A stretch of 64,000 nt of DNA. Source: CANLBN01 sp050633825 (lineage in GTDB: Bacteria; Pseudomonadota; Gammaproteobacteria; Pseudomonadales; Cellvibrionaceae). A program made the position numbers and the translations under genes. The DNA lies in contig JBOEHG010000020.1 in the NCBI GenBank assembly GCA_050633825.1, positions 62,001 to 126,000 on the forward strand, in the 5' to 3' direction. Below the pieces are notes generated by a model. The model ran no database searches and was not told the origin of the DNA. It worked only from the letters and a program-made list of their open reading frames with translations. Each line of letters starts with the position of its first letter. The first letter of the stretch is position 1. Below are positions 34,558 to 43,270 of the stretch, one piece after another.

Positions 34558-35652
34558 ATGAATCTGACAACAATTAAAACCTGGTTTTCAGGCCTGTTTA
34601 AACGTACCGGAAAAACAGTGACGGATGGTTATGCCGACTTACGTGATGATATCACTCAGGGCTCTATCTGGATGCGCATTATTGTTGCTTGTCTCGCTGT
34701 CTATATTCTTCTTATCATCATTTTAGGTGTTTACTGGAGCCGTGAACCCGATGTCATTGTGCTTCACGGTGATATGCAATCATCAAGTGCTGTGAATTCA
34801 TCAATTTCCCGTGATATTACCGGCAGTGTGACAACCTCCAGTTTGATTATTGTGGCTGACCAGCTCTTGTCAAAACCGGGTGGCTATCTCAGTAATGATA
34901 TTCTGCCTCCGGGATTATTGTTGGATAATATCCCTAATTGGGAATATGGCGTACTTGTTCAAGTTCGTGACCTTAGTAAAGCCTTGAGAGAAGTGTTTAG
35001 CCGTTCGCAATCACAGTCTATCGAAGACCGTGATTTAGCGATTGCTGAACCTCGTTTTAACTTTGATAGTGAAAGCTGGATTTTGCCTTCAAGCGAGTCT
35101 ATTTATGAAGAAGGTATTGAAATACTGAACTCTTATCATGACCGTTTGGTGGACTCTAGCCAGCCGACGGCGCAGTTTTATGCCCGTGCAGATAACCTTG
35201 AGTTTTGGCTAGGCAGTGTTGAAAAGCGTCTTGGTAGTTTATCGCAGCGCCTCAGTGCCAGTGTCGGTCAGCGTCGACTCAATACTGATTTAGCTGGCGA
35301 ATCCAATGCCGCTCAATCAACGCCTGCGCCAAAAGAGTTAGAAGTTAAAACACCTTGGTACGAAATTGATGATGTTTTTTACGAAGCGCGAGGAACCACT
35401 TGGGCCTTGATTCATTTTCTAAAAGGCGTTGAAGTTGATTTTGATGATGTCTTGCAAAAGAAAAATGCCAAAGTCAGTTTGCAGCAAATTATCCGCGAAC
35501 TGGAAGCCACGCAAGAGCCATTATTTAGCCCTATGATTTTAAATGGCAGTGGTTTTGGTATGCTGGCGAATCACTCTCTTGTTATGGCGTCTTATATCTC
35601 TCGTGCCCATGCCGCGATTATTGATTTGCGCGAATTGCTTATACAAGGATAA
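34558..35652 (+). CDS. DUF2333 family membrane-anchored protein
   Basis: A 364-residue protein with one N-terminal membrane helix (IIVACLAVYILLIIILGVYW, about residues 41-60) and a large presumably periplasmic domain. LLSKPGGYLSNDILPPGLLLDNIPNWEYGVLVQVRD is the hallmark block of DUF2333, found across gammaproteobacteria with no known activity. It follows the LapD-like gene by 66 bp and precedes polB by 42 bp on the same strand; the grouping may be an operon by spacing alone. Confidence 0.88.
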   Translation: MNLTTIKTWFSGLFKRTGKTVTDGYADLRDDITQGSIWMRIIVACLAVYILLIIILGVYWSREPDVIVLHGDMQSSSAVNSSISRDITGSVTTSSLIIVADQLLSKPGGYLSNDILPPGLLLDNIPNWEYGVLVQVRDLSKALREVFSRSQSQSIEDRDLAIAEPRFNFDSESWILPSSESIYEEGIEILNSYHDRLVDSSQPTAQFYARADNLEFWLGSVEKRLGSLSQRLSASVGQRRLNTDLAGESNAAQSTPAPKELEVKTPWYEIDDVFYEARGTTWALIHFLKGVEVDFDDVLQKKNAKVSLQQIIRELEATQEPLFSPMILNGSGFGMLANHSLVMASYISRAHAAIIDLRELLIQG

Positions 35653-35694
35653 TCATTAGCGTACTTAGGTGCCCTTTAGTCAATTTGATACTTA

Positions 35695-38175
35695 ATGAAA
35701 GGTTTTATACTCACTCGTCAATGGCGGGATACGCCTAATGGTATTCAAATTGAGTTATGGCTGGCTACAGAAAGTCAGCCAGTTCAACTTATCATCACCC
35801 AACAATCAGCAATTTGTTTTTGTCGGGTAGCTGACCTTGATGCAATCAAAAAAATACAAGCGTCAAATCAATCCTTAACACTTTCCTATAAACCTCTCGA
35901 ACTTAAAAATTTCCATGGTGAAGCTGTCATGGGAATGTATTTTTCGCAACGATCACAAATGAATACGCTGATTGGATTGTTAGAGTCTAATAATATTATT
36001 GTTTGGGAAAGTGATATAAAACCTGCAGATCGTTATTTGATGGAGCGGTTTATAACGGCTGATTTGGAATTTGAAGTAGCTAAGCCATTACAAAAAAATA
36101 AAGCCTATACTCGTTTGCATAATGTGCGCATCAAACCAACAAACTATCAGCCGATGCTGAAACTTGTCTCTTTAGATATTGAAACGTCCCTCGATGCTAA
36201 AGACCTTTATTCAATTGCGGTTTATGGCAACAATAGCTCTATTGTGTTTATGGTGGATCCAACTAAAGGTGTGGTTAGTAGTACAGAGCTGAAGCCTAGC
36301 CAATATGCTAATAATGAGAGCAACAGTAATGATGATAAAAATGACAGTAAAGAAAGTAAATATGATGAGGTATTTCATATAGTATGGTGTCCATCGGTTA
36401 AGGAATGTTTGCATCAGTTTCTTAGTTGGTTTCAAAAAAATGATCCTGATATTATTATCGGCTGGCATGTAGTTCAGTTTGATTTGTGGGTTTTGCAAAA
36501 AATATGTCAACGTTGGGATGTTGATTTTTCAATAGCACGGGGCAAGCAGAAACTCCATTGGAGACAAGATAGCAGAGAGGATAGTGGTAGTAGTGAATTA
36601 AGTAATCAACGACATTATTTGCAAGTCCCCGGTCGCATTGTGCTTGATGGTATAGAACTTCTGCGAACAGCCTTTTATAACTTTGAAAGCTTTTCATTAC
36701 AAAATGTCGCTAGTGAGTTGTTGGGAAAGGGTAAATTAATCGAAAGCCACAATAGAGCGGCGGCAATTAGTGATTTATTTAAAACAAATAAAACTGCTTT
36801 GGCAGCCTACAATTTACAAGACTGTAAATTGGTTTGGGATATTTTTGAAAAAACTAAATTGCTAGAGTTTGCTGTTGAGCGTGCTCGTTTGACTGGGCTT
36901 GCAATGGATAGAATGGGAGGTTCTGTTGCCAGCTTTGAATATGCCTATTTGCCTCAGTTGCATCGTTCTGGTTATGTTGCACCTAATTTAGGTGAGTTAG
37001 AGTCTGACGTGGTAAGCCCTGGCGGTTATGTGATGAAATCTAAGCCCGGTTTATATCGCAATGTCCTTGTGTTGGATTTTAAAAGCTTGTACCCCAGTAT
37101 TATTCGTACCTTTAATATTGACCCCTATGCTTTTTGGATTGCAGAGCATAAGCAGTTGTCGCCGGAAAAGGTTGTCGATGGTTTTAATGGTGCACGTTTT
37201 TCTCGCGATGAATATATCCTACCAGATATTATAGAAAGTTTATGGAAGGCAAGAGATAAAGCGAAAAGTGATAATAACCAACCTTTATCCCAAGCGATAA
37301 AAATTATTATGAATTCTTTTTATGGTGTTTTGGGTTCTACGGGCTGTCGTTTTTTCGATCCTCGTGTTTGCAGTTCGATCACCTTGCGAGGCCATGACAT
37401 TATTCAAAAAAGTCGAGGCTGGATCCAACAGCAAGAATATGATGTTATTTATGGAGATACCGATTCGGTCTTTGTATGGTTAGGCAATGAAATTGATGCC
37501 GATCAAGCTGAAGCAATAGGTAAACAACTAGCAGAGGGGCTCAATCAGTGGTGGACATCTGTACTGGCAGATGAGATGAATTTGGCGAGTGGTCTGGAAA
37601 TTGAGTTTGAGACTCACTACAGCGATTTTTTAATGCCAACGATTCGTGGTTCCAGTGAAGGCAGTAAAAAACGCTATGCAGGTATCGTTAAAAAAACCGT
37701 AGGTAATCGTGTTACGGAAGAATTGATATTTAAGGGCTTGGAAACAGTCCGTACTGATTGGACAGGCATTGCCAAGGTTTTTCAGCAGGAATTGTATTAT
37801 AAAGTGTTTAAAGGGGAACCTTATCGTGACTATATTTGTCAGACGGTAGAGGATTTGCTTGCGGGCAAGCTTGATCAGCAACTGATTTACAAGAAAAAGT
37901 TGCGCCGTCCCTTACAAGGTTATGAGAAAAGTAACCCTCCTCACGTAAAAGCAGCAAAAAAGTTATATAGTATGACGGGTAAGGCGCTAGGGCGAGGTGA
38001 TAGAATTGATTATCTGATCACGACGAATGGCCCAGAGCCACTGGAATATCAGGCAAGCCTTGTCGATTATCAACATTATATTGATAAACAGCTAAAACCT
38101 ATCGCCGATAGCATTTTGGTTTTTCTTGATGATAGCTTTGAAAAAATTATCGATCAGCAAATAATGCTTCTGTAA
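35695..38175 (+). CDS. polB: DNA polymerase II
   Basis: An 826-residue family-B polymerase (E. coli 783). The exonuclease I motif is SLDIETS with D161/E163. Exo II includes DPDIIIGWHVVQFDLWVL. Polymerase motif A is DFKSLYPSI (D461), motif B KIIMNSFYGVLGS, and motif C YGDTDSVF near residue 586. All catalytic carboxylates are intact. A Lys/Asn/Ser-rich insert (around residues 205-225) accounts for part of the extra length. It acts in translesion and replication-restart synthesis and is SOS-induced in E. coli; no LexA box was found in the 42-bp upstream gap, so regulation may differ. Confidence 0.95.
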   Translation: MKGFILTRQWRDTPNGIQIELWLATESQPVQLIITQQSAICFCRVADLDAIKKIQASNQSLTLSYKPLELKNFHGEAVMGMYFSQRSQMNTLIGLLESNNIIVWESDIKPADRYLMERFITADLEFEVAKPLQKNKAYTRLHNVRIKPTNYQPMLKLVSLDIETSLDAKDLYSIAVYGNNSSIVFMVDPTKGVVSSTELKPSQYANNESNSNDDKNDSKESKYDEVFHIVWCPSVKECLHQFLSWFQKNDPDIIIGWHVVQFDLWVLQKICQRWDVDFSIARGKQKLHWRQDSREDSGSSELSNQRHYLQVPGRIVLDGIELLRTAFYNFESFSLQNVASELLGKGKLIESHNRAAAISDLFKTNKTALAAYNLQDCKLVWDIFEKTKLLEFAVERARLTGLAMDRMGGSVASFEYAYLPQLHRSGYVAPNLGELESDVVSPGGYVMKSKPGLYRNVLVLDFKSLYPSIIRTFNIDPYAFWIAEHKQLSPEKVVDGFNGARFSRDEYILPDIIESLWKARDKAKSDNNQPLSQAIKIIMNSFYGVLGSTGCRFFDPRVCSSITLRGHDIIQKSRGWIQQQEYDVIYGDTDSVFVWLGNEIDADQAEAIGKQLAEGLNQWWTSVLADEMNLASGLEIEFETHYSDFLMPTIRGSSEGSKKRYAGIVKKTVGNRVTEELIFKGLETVRTDWTGIAKVFQQELYYKVFKGEPYRDYICQTVEDLLAGKLDQQLIYKKKLRRPLQGYEKSNPPHVKAAKKLYSMTGKALGRGDRIDYLITTNGPEPLEYQASLVDYQHYIDKQLKPIADSILVFLDDSFEKIIDQQIMLL

Positions 38176-38210
38176 AATTTCACCTATTGAAATTCACCTG
38201 TTAAATAGGA

Positions 38211-38747
38211 ATGATGATGAAAAAATTGAATATATGTGCGTTATTACTGGCCGCGACAATGATGCTATTGTCTGAAGTCTCTGTTGCACAGGATAAGATG
38301 AGCAATAAACGCTTAGACGAAATTGTACGCCATTTGGATGAGAATGCAGAAGGGCGACCAGGTTTTTGGTCTTTAACAATCGAAAATGTCGGTTTGCAAG
38401 TTGTTACTGATGAAAATGCCAATCGTATGAGAATAGTCTCACCTATTTTAAAAACTGAAAATTTGGATGAGGCAACACTGTATCGTTTAATGCAAGCTAA
38501 TTTTGATACTGCTTTGGATGTCCGTTATGCCATTGCCAATGGTATTTTATGGAGTACCTTTATACACCCTTTAGAATCATTGGATGATGAAGCTTTTTTG
38601 ATTGCTTTGGGGCAAACCGTAAATGCAGTAATTACTTATGGTTCTAGCTATTCTTCTGGTTTGTTAAGTTTTCGGGGTGGTGATAGCCAATCTATTCTGC
38701 AGCGAGACCTTATCGAACGCTTGAAGAAAAAAGGTAAAGAAATTTAA
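38211..38747 (+). CDS. exported protein, possible YbjN/CesT-like fold
   Basis: A 178-residue protein with a signal peptide (KLNICALLLAATMMLLSEVSVA, cut near VAQ). Three consecutive ATG codons open it; the third is best spaced from AGGA. The mature part has alternating strands and helices (WSLTIENVGLQVVTDENANRMRIVSPI and YRLMQANFDTALDVRYAIANGILWSTFIHPLESL), which recalls the type III chaperone-like/YbjN fold by eye. The evidence for that is weak. It starts 35 bp after polB and is convergent, with six bases between, with the next gene. Confidence 0.6.
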   Translation: MMMKKLNICALLLAATMMLLSEVSVAQDKMSNKRLDEIVRHLDENAEGRPGFWSLTIENVGLQVVTDENANRMRIVSPILKTENLDEATLYRLMQANFDTALDVRYAIANGILWSTFIHPLESLDDEAFLIALGQTVNAVITYGSSYSSGLLSFRGGDSQSILQRDLIERLKKKGKEI

Positions 38748-38753
38748 TTGTCT

Positions 38754-39347
38754 TTAATCTTTAAACGCAAGTTTTCTTATGGCTTCTAATTCATTTATGG
38801 CGGGCATTGTTTTCAAGAATATATCTGATTCACAAAAAGGGTAAGGCAACTCTTTTAGCCAATCAATTACCTTGTGAGTAAAATTGGGTGATAAAACAAT
38901 CATATTGTCGATAGTGATAGTCAGTTGAGTCACTTTTTTACTGGAAACAATGTTATCAGACTCAGCACTATCAAAGATCCAATCATATTGCCCATAGCCT
39001 ACTTTTATATCTTTGCTTTCCTTGTCAGTCATGCCAACCCACCATTGGCAAGATAATGTATTGTTCTCTTTTACAAAAGAGTCAGTTAAACAAAAAGTAT
39101 AAATGTTTTCATATTGTTGGTTGAATTTTCTGGATAATAAATCGCTAATGGCCGTTAGCCCAAGGGTATCCGAAGGGAAGGAAATGCTATCGCTATTAAC
39201 TGCCATTTTTAAAATCGCAGTTTCTGAAAAAACAGATGCCATTAAATAAGGTCTGTTGCTATCTTTCGCTTCAATATAGCGTGTTATTTTAGATAAGTGA
39301 TCAGCGATTTCTGGGTCATTAATGGATATAGTCTTAGCTCTTTTCAT
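38754..39347 (-). CDS. NTF2/SnoaL-like domain protein, unknown function
   Basis: A 197-residue cytoplasmic protein. Residues 10-150 have the NTF2-like order: ITRYIEAKDSNRPYLMASVFSETAILKM, a middle stretch with LTAISDLLSRKFNQQYENIYTFCL, then CQWWVGMTDKESKDIKVGYGQYDWIF. This resembles SnoaL-type folds used for binding or small-molecule reactions. The C-terminus adds FTHKVIDWLKELPYP. No catalytic residues can be assigned. It follows panB transcriptionally only if read-through occurs, since its own ATG lies 13 bp below the panB stop on the same strand. Confidence 0.55.
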   Translation of the reverse strand: MKRAKTISINDPEIADHLSKITRYIEAKDSNRPYLMASVFSETAILKMAVNSDSISFPSDTLGLTAISDLLSRKFNQQYENIYTFCLTDSFVKENNTLSCQWWVGMTDKESKDIKVGYGQYDWIFDSAESDNIVSSKKVTQLTITIDNMIVLSPNFTHKVIDWLKELPYPFCESDIFLKTMPAINELEAIRKLAFKD

Positions 39348-39359
39348 CTTTCTCTTGTC

Positions 39360-40172
39360 TTAGAAACTGTGTTCTTCTGTTGGAAAGGTAGATGATTTAA
39401 CATCGCTAACATACTGTGCAATCGCATCGGCAATAGAATTGTTTGCCGTCAAAAAGTTTTTGCTAAATTTTGGTGGGTGTTCGGTAATGCCGATCATATC
39501 GTTAATGACGAGGACTTGTGCATGAGTGTCTGCCCCTGCGCCAATACCAATTGTCATAATATCGACTTTTTCGGTAATCAGTTTACCCAAGTGTGCTGGC
39601 ACACATTCCAGTACCACTAAGTCAGCCCCCGCGTCAGCTAAAGCTTGGGTGTCCTGTAATATTTTTTCGGCTTGTTCTTGCTCGCGACCTTGCACGCGGT
39701 AGCCGCCCAACTTATTGACTGACTGCGGGGTTAATCCTAAATGGGCACACACAGGTATACCACAGTCATTTAACTTGGTGACTGTTTCGCAAAGCCAGTC
39801 GCCACCCTCAAGTTTTACCATATGAGCACCCGCCTGCATCAGTAAGCCAGCATTGGTTGCTGCTTGCTCTGGTGAGCTGTAAGTCATAAAGGGCATGTCG
39901 GCAATAATCAGTGACTTTTGATTGCCTCGTTTAACCGCTGCGGTGTGGTAGACCATATCGTTAATGGTTACTGGTAGGGTGCTGTCATGTCCTTGCACCG
40001 TCATCCCAAGGCTATCACCTACTAGTACAATTTCTACCCCACTTTTTTCGGCAAGTGCGGCCATAGGTGCATCGTAAAGTGCAACACAGGTAAATTTATC
40101 GCTATCTGCTTTGAGCTTGCGTAGCGTATTTAAGGTCACCGCTTTTGTTAGCTCGGTATTGTAAGTACTCAT
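39360..40172 (-). CDS. panB: 3-methyl-2-oxobutanoate hydroxymethyltransferase
   Basis: A 270-residue enzyme of pantothenate synthesis that adds a hydroxymethyl group from methylene-tetrahydrofolate. VALYDAPMAALAEKSGVEIVLVGDSLGMTVQGHDSTLPVT contains the metal Asp; VKLEGGDW has the substrate Lys; CAHLGLTPQSV, VLECVPAHLGKLITEKV and IGIGAG are conserved. The usual neighbour panC is not downstream in this window; instead the NTF2-like gene follows. It is part of the minus-strand run pcnB-folK-dNK-panB. Confidence 0.95.
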   Translation of the reverse strand: MSTYNTELTKAVTLNTLRKLKADSDKFTCVALYDAPMAALAEKSGVEIVLVGDSLGMTVQGHDSTLPVTINDMVYHTAAVKRGNQKSLIIADMPFMTYSSPEQAATNAGLLMQAGAHMVKLEGGDWLCETVTKLNDCGIPVCAHLGLTPQSVNKLGGYRVQGREQEQAEKILQDTQALADAGADLVVLECVPAHLGKLITEKVDIMTIGIGAGADTHAQVLVINDMIGITEHPPKFSKNFLTANNSIADAIAQYVSDVKSSTFPTEEHSF

Positions 40173-40242
40173 ATTACGATATCTCTTTATGGGACTGCTT
40201 AATAGGGCTGCTGTCTCTGATGTTTTCTCAAGACTTGCTGAA

Positions 40243-40917
40243 TTATAGAAGAGTTGATGTTGGGTTGTAGTAGTGGCGCCCTTGTTTAATATTTAATAAG
40301 TAATCAACCAGTTTTTGGTATGACTCCTCATTGTTCACCCAGTCAATCTCACTGGCATTTACGATGAGTAAGGGAGATTCATCATAAAAATGAAAAAAGC
40401 GCGTATAGGCATCATTGAGAGTATCAAGATATTCCTCATCAATACTTTGTTCAGAAGAAATACCCCGTTGTTTTATTCGACGAAGTAATACATCAGCAGG
40501 CGCTTGTAAATAAATAACCAAGTCCGGTTTGGGTGCATCGATAGTAATTTGATCGTACACCTGTTGATATATTTTGAGCTCGTCTTCATCAAGCGTAACT
40601 TGTGCAAACAAAGGGTCTTTATCAATAAGGAAGTCAGCGACACGGACAGGTTGAAATAAATCGTCTTGTCTCAGTGCTTGAATTTGTTGTGCACGCTGGA
40701 ATAAAAAGAAAAGTTGAGTCGGTAGCGCATGGCTGACTCTATCTTCATAAAAGCGCTCTAAAAAAGGATTCTTTTCGGCTTCTTCTAATAAAGTGTCATA
40801 GTTAAAGGTTGCCGCTAATTGCTTTGCCAGAGTTGTTTTACCAACGCCAATGGCGCCTTCAATAGCGACAAAACGCGGTAGGTCTGCACTGTCGTAGAGT
40901 GTGGTTGTTTGCTCCAC
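40243..40917 (-). CDS. deoxynucleoside kinase
   Basis: A 224-residue P-loop kinase. Walker A is AIEGAIGVGKTTLAKQL; LFFLFQRAQQIQ and the ERS-like DRVSHALPTQ stretch belong to the dNK fold; DLVIYLQAPADVLLRRIKQRG is the LID-proximal Arg-rich block. It phosphorylates a deoxynucleoside (adenosine/guanosine type in related bacterial genes) for salvage; specificity cannot be read here. It is placed between folK and panB, which in Pseudomonas are adjacent, so it is an insertion into a conserved order shared by some marine relatives. Confidence 0.88.
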   Translation of the reverse strand: MEQTTTLYDSADLPRFVAIEGAIGVGKTTLAKQLAATFNYDTLLEEAEKNPFLERFYEDRVSHALPTQLFFLFQRAQQIQALRQDDLFQPVRVADFLIDKDPLFAQVTLDEDELKIYQQVYDQITIDAPKPDLVIYLQAPADVLLRRIKQRGISSEQSIDEEYLDTLNDAYTRFFHFYDESPLLIVNASEIDWVNNEESYQKLVDYLLNIKQGRHYYNPTSTLL

Positions 40918-40933
40918 TAATACTTTCCTGTGG

Positions 40934-41440
40934 TTATATGTTGATTACTGGCTCTTCGATGACCCGAAGATCGTTTGTATCGCAGCGTTTAATTAAGTCT
41001 TGTAGTACTTCCCCAGTAGGCAATACCAATGATGGTGCCAAATCATAAAGCGGTAGGAGTACAAACGCTCTATGTTGTATTTCCGGGTGAGGCACGCTTA
41101 GTATTTCGTCCTCAAGTTGGATATTGTCATACAGGAGCAAGTCTAAGTCGAGTGTGCGTGCCCCCCAACGTACTTCACGCTGTCGGCCTCGCTGGTTTTC
41201 AATTATGTGCAACTGCTTTAACAGTGCATGGGGAGAGAGTTTGGTTTCCAGTTTGGCGACCGTATTAACATAATCGGGTTGTTCACCCGGTCCAATCGCT
41301 TTGCTGCTGTACCATTTAGCGCATAGTAGATTTTTGCAGCCTTCTATCTCTGTCAGTAAATCCAGCCCTCTGCTAATTTGCTGAGACGGTGAATCCAGGT
41401 TACTGCCAAGCCCTATAAAAGCAGTGGAGTGGGTACTCAC
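40934..41440 (-). CDS. folK: 6-hydroxymethyl-dihydropterin pyrophosphokinase (copy 2)
   Basis: A 168-residue HPPK. AFIGLGSNLDSPSQQI at the N-terminus, YSSKAIGPGEQPDYVNTVAKLET, the ATP/Mg site QRGRQREVRWGARTLDLDLLLYDN, and VPHPEIQHRAFVLLPLYDLAP are textbook FolK. It has the canonical location directly after pcnB. A second, more divergent folK lies with folB at 13.5 kb. Pathway redundancy, or separate regulation of folate synthesis, is the likely reason. Confidence 0.94.
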   Translation of the reverse strand: MSTHSTAFIGLGSNLDSPSQQISRGLDLLTEIEGCKNLLCAKWYSSKAIGPGEQPDYVNTVAKLETKLSPHALLKQLHIIENQRGRQREVRWGARTLDLDLLLYDNIQLEDEILSVPHPEIQHRAFVLLPLYDLAPSLVLPTGEVLQDLIKRCDTNDLRVIEEPVINI

Positions 41441-41466
41441 TTCCTTGCTGTTCCTTCTATTAACAC

Positions 41467-42819
41467 TTATTCACTACCCTCATTGTCATTTGTCTTTTTC
41501 TTTTTGGGCTTACGACGCCGGCGATTTTTATTACCCTTGGGGTTGAGTTGATTAACCATGGATTCGCGTTCATCTTCATTGGCGTCCTGGAATTGTGTCC
41601 ACCATTGGCCTAGTTCATCTAGGTTTTCACCTGCGGCTTCGCGTAAGAGCATAAAGTCGTAGCCTGCACGAAATTTGGGGTGTTCCAGTAAGCGATGCGC
41701 CCTTTTCCCTTGGCGGTTAGGCAGGCGCCACTGTAGCTCCCAGATTTGCTTCATTGGTATCAGGAAACGCTTTGGGATCATGATACGCTGTAATTGCTGG
41801 CTGGTTATCTTTTGATTGGCTTGGTGAAACGACTCCAGTACTGATAGCCCTTTATCCTGCAGTTTAGCGATTTCTGCGTGCAAGGCTGGCCAGAGAAGGG
41901 CAGCATAGATAAAGGCAGGAGTAACACGCTTATCGGAGCGAATGCGTTTATCAGTGCTTAGCATCACTTCATCGATCAGCTTACTGTAAGTGGGATCTTG
42001 ATCGATAACCTTACAGCTCCCTGGAAACAGCTGGTCTAACAATTTATATTCTTTTAGTAAGCCATAAGTGGCAGTGGCATAGCCCCCCAGGAATAGTTTG
42101 AGTATCTCTTCGAAGAGCCGAGCAGCAGGCACGTGGCCAAGTAAGTGTGCTTGAGTTCGAATGGGCTCTGCGGTGGACTCTTCGATTTGAAAGCCGAGTT
42201 TAGCGGCAAATCGAATGGCTCGAAGCAAGCGCACCGGGTCTTCTTTGTAGCGTGTCGAAGGGTCGCCAATCATACGCAACTGGCGGTTTTCAATATCTTC
42301 TAAGCCGCTAGTGTATTCATAGAGGGAAAAGTCCTTGGCTGAGTAATAAAGCGCATTAGCCGTAAAATCCCGGCGCAAAGCATCGCTCTCCATATCGCCA
42401 TAAACATTATCCCGTAATAATTGCCCAGTATCGGATTCTACCTGTTGGTTGGAATCGCTATTTTGCCCCCTAAACGTAGTGACTTCGATAATTTCTCTGC
42501 CAAAGCGGACATGGACAATCTTAAAGCGGCGGCCAATGATACGTGAGTTACGAAAAAGGGTTTTAACCTGTTCGGGGGTTGCGTCGGTGGCAACATCGAA
42601 GTCTTTAGGGGAGCCTCCCAGCAATAAATCGCGTACACCTCCGCCCACCAAGTAGCCCTGAAAATTGGCTTGATTCAGCCTATTCATCACTTTGAGTGCA
42701 TTGGGGCTGATACTGCGGCGAGAGATAATGTGTTCATCCCGAGGGATCACTTTTACATTATTGACTACTGCGGAATCAGGTTTTGAGGGTGAAAATAAAG
42801 TAAACAGCCGTTTTATCAT
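41467..42819 (-). CDS. pcnB: poly(A) polymerase I
   Basis: A 450-residue class II nucleotidyltransferase that adds 3' poly(A) tails and promotes RNA decay. The catalytic block is YLVGGGVRDLLLGGSPKDFDVATDATPEQVK, with the Asp pair in DFD, then LFRNSRIIGRRFKIVHV, RRDFTANALYY, and EDPVRLLRAIRFAAKLGF. The C-terminal tail is very basic (NRRRRKPKKKK) as in PcnB rather than Cca, which is a separate gene at 15.3 kb. It is downstream of the CrcZ-like RNA, as in Pseudomonas. Confidence 0.95.
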   Translation of the reverse strand: MIKRLFTLFSPSKPDSAVVNNVKVIPRDEHIISRRSISPNALKVMNRLNQANFQGYLVGGGVRDLLLGGSPKDFDVATDATPEQVKTLFRNSRIIGRRFKIVHVRFGREIIEVTTFRGQNSDSNQQVESDTGQLLRDNVYGDMESDALRRDFTANALYYSAKDFSLYEYTSGLEDIENRQLRMIGDPSTRYKEDPVRLLRAIRFAAKLGFQIEESTAEPIRTQAHLLGHVPAARLFEEILKLFLGGYATATYGLLKEYKLLDQLFPGSCKVIDQDPTYSKLIDEVMLSTDKRIRSDKRVTPAFIYAALLWPALHAEIAKLQDKGLSVLESFHQANQKITSQQLQRIMIPKRFLIPMKQIWELQWRLPNRQGKRAHRLLEHPKFRAGYDFMLLREAAGENLDELGQWWTQFQDANEDERESMVNQLNPKGNKNRRRRKPKKKKTNDNEGSE

Positions 42820-42944
42820 AGGAATTATGGGGCGTATCGTCCCGATAAAAGCGGCGATTCTATCATGCTGAGCGCTATTTCAATAATTTGAATAGCACTT
42901 TATGAGGCTGGAAAGGGCAAATTGACTAAAAACTCAAATCCCAG

Positions 42945-43171
42945 ATAGCAAAACGGGAAAGCACTTTAAAGTCTTTCCCGTTGTTGTGATTATACTTTGT
43001 CGAAACAAGTTACCACAGAGTCAGTTATTTTTATAATTGGGCTTCCTTGCTCGTTTCAGCTATTGCCGAAACTCCTCCCATTATGGTCAGTCAAAAACGC
43101 TTTTTTTATTATTATTTATTGTTGTTATGTCTTATTTATTTATTTTTATTCTTTATTGTTTTTATTATTGA
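42945..43171 (-). ncRNA. CrcZ-like sRNA, Hfq/Crc-titrating candidate
   Basis: Minus-strand transcript predicted from a sigma-54 promoter at 43196-43181 to a hairpin terminator at 42982-42952, about 225 nt. Its first 70 nt are almost all A with spaced other bases (AATAATAAAAACAATAAAG, ATAACAACAATAAATAAT), matching the AAnAAnAA pattern bound by Hfq and Crc in Pseudomonas. A second CACAACAAC block lies just before the terminator. A stem-loop, GTTTCGGC-AATA-GCTGAAAC, sits in the middle. It lies between cbrB and pcnB, exactly where P. aeruginosa has CrcZ. The role as a CbrAB-controlled carbon-catabolite decoy is inference from position, promoter and motif. Confidence 0.75.
42952..42982 (-). terminator. 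terminator of the CrcZ-like RNA
   Basis: A perfect 10-bp stem, AACGGGAAAG/CTTTCCCGTT, with an 11-nt loop that itself contains ACTTTAAAGT. On the minus strand it continues into GTTTTG, a short U-run. It lies 130 bp upstream of pcnB. Confidence 0.75.
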
Positions 43172-43180
43172 TTCCTATAT

Positions 43181-43196
43181 AGCATTCTGTATGCCA
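43181..43196 (-). promoter_or_regulatory. sigma-54 (-24/-12) promoter of the CrcZ-like RNA
   Basis: Minus strand: TGGCATACAGAATGCT. The consensus is TGGCAC-N5-TTGCA/T; this fits TGGCAT-N5-ATGCT, with GG and GC separated by exactly 10 bp, the invariant spacing. It lies 75-123 bp from the inverted GTTAC/GTAAC half-sites, a normal enhancer distance. Confidence 0.75.
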
Positions 43197-43270
43197 CCTT
43201 TGAAAAACTTATATTTTTCAAAGGTTTATCTTTTTTGGTGTTTTTTTATTACAAATTGAAATAAGTCATT

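Noticed and set aside
35641..35694. LexA box before polB
   Set aside because: No CTGT-N8-ACAG pattern in the gap; the DUF2333 stop is only 42 bp away.
42997..43259. Two short plus-strand frames encoding Phe/Leu/Ile-rich peptides
   Set aside because: They lie antisense to the A-rich block of the predicted sRNA; the hydrophobic look comes from the T-rich complement. No ribosome site.
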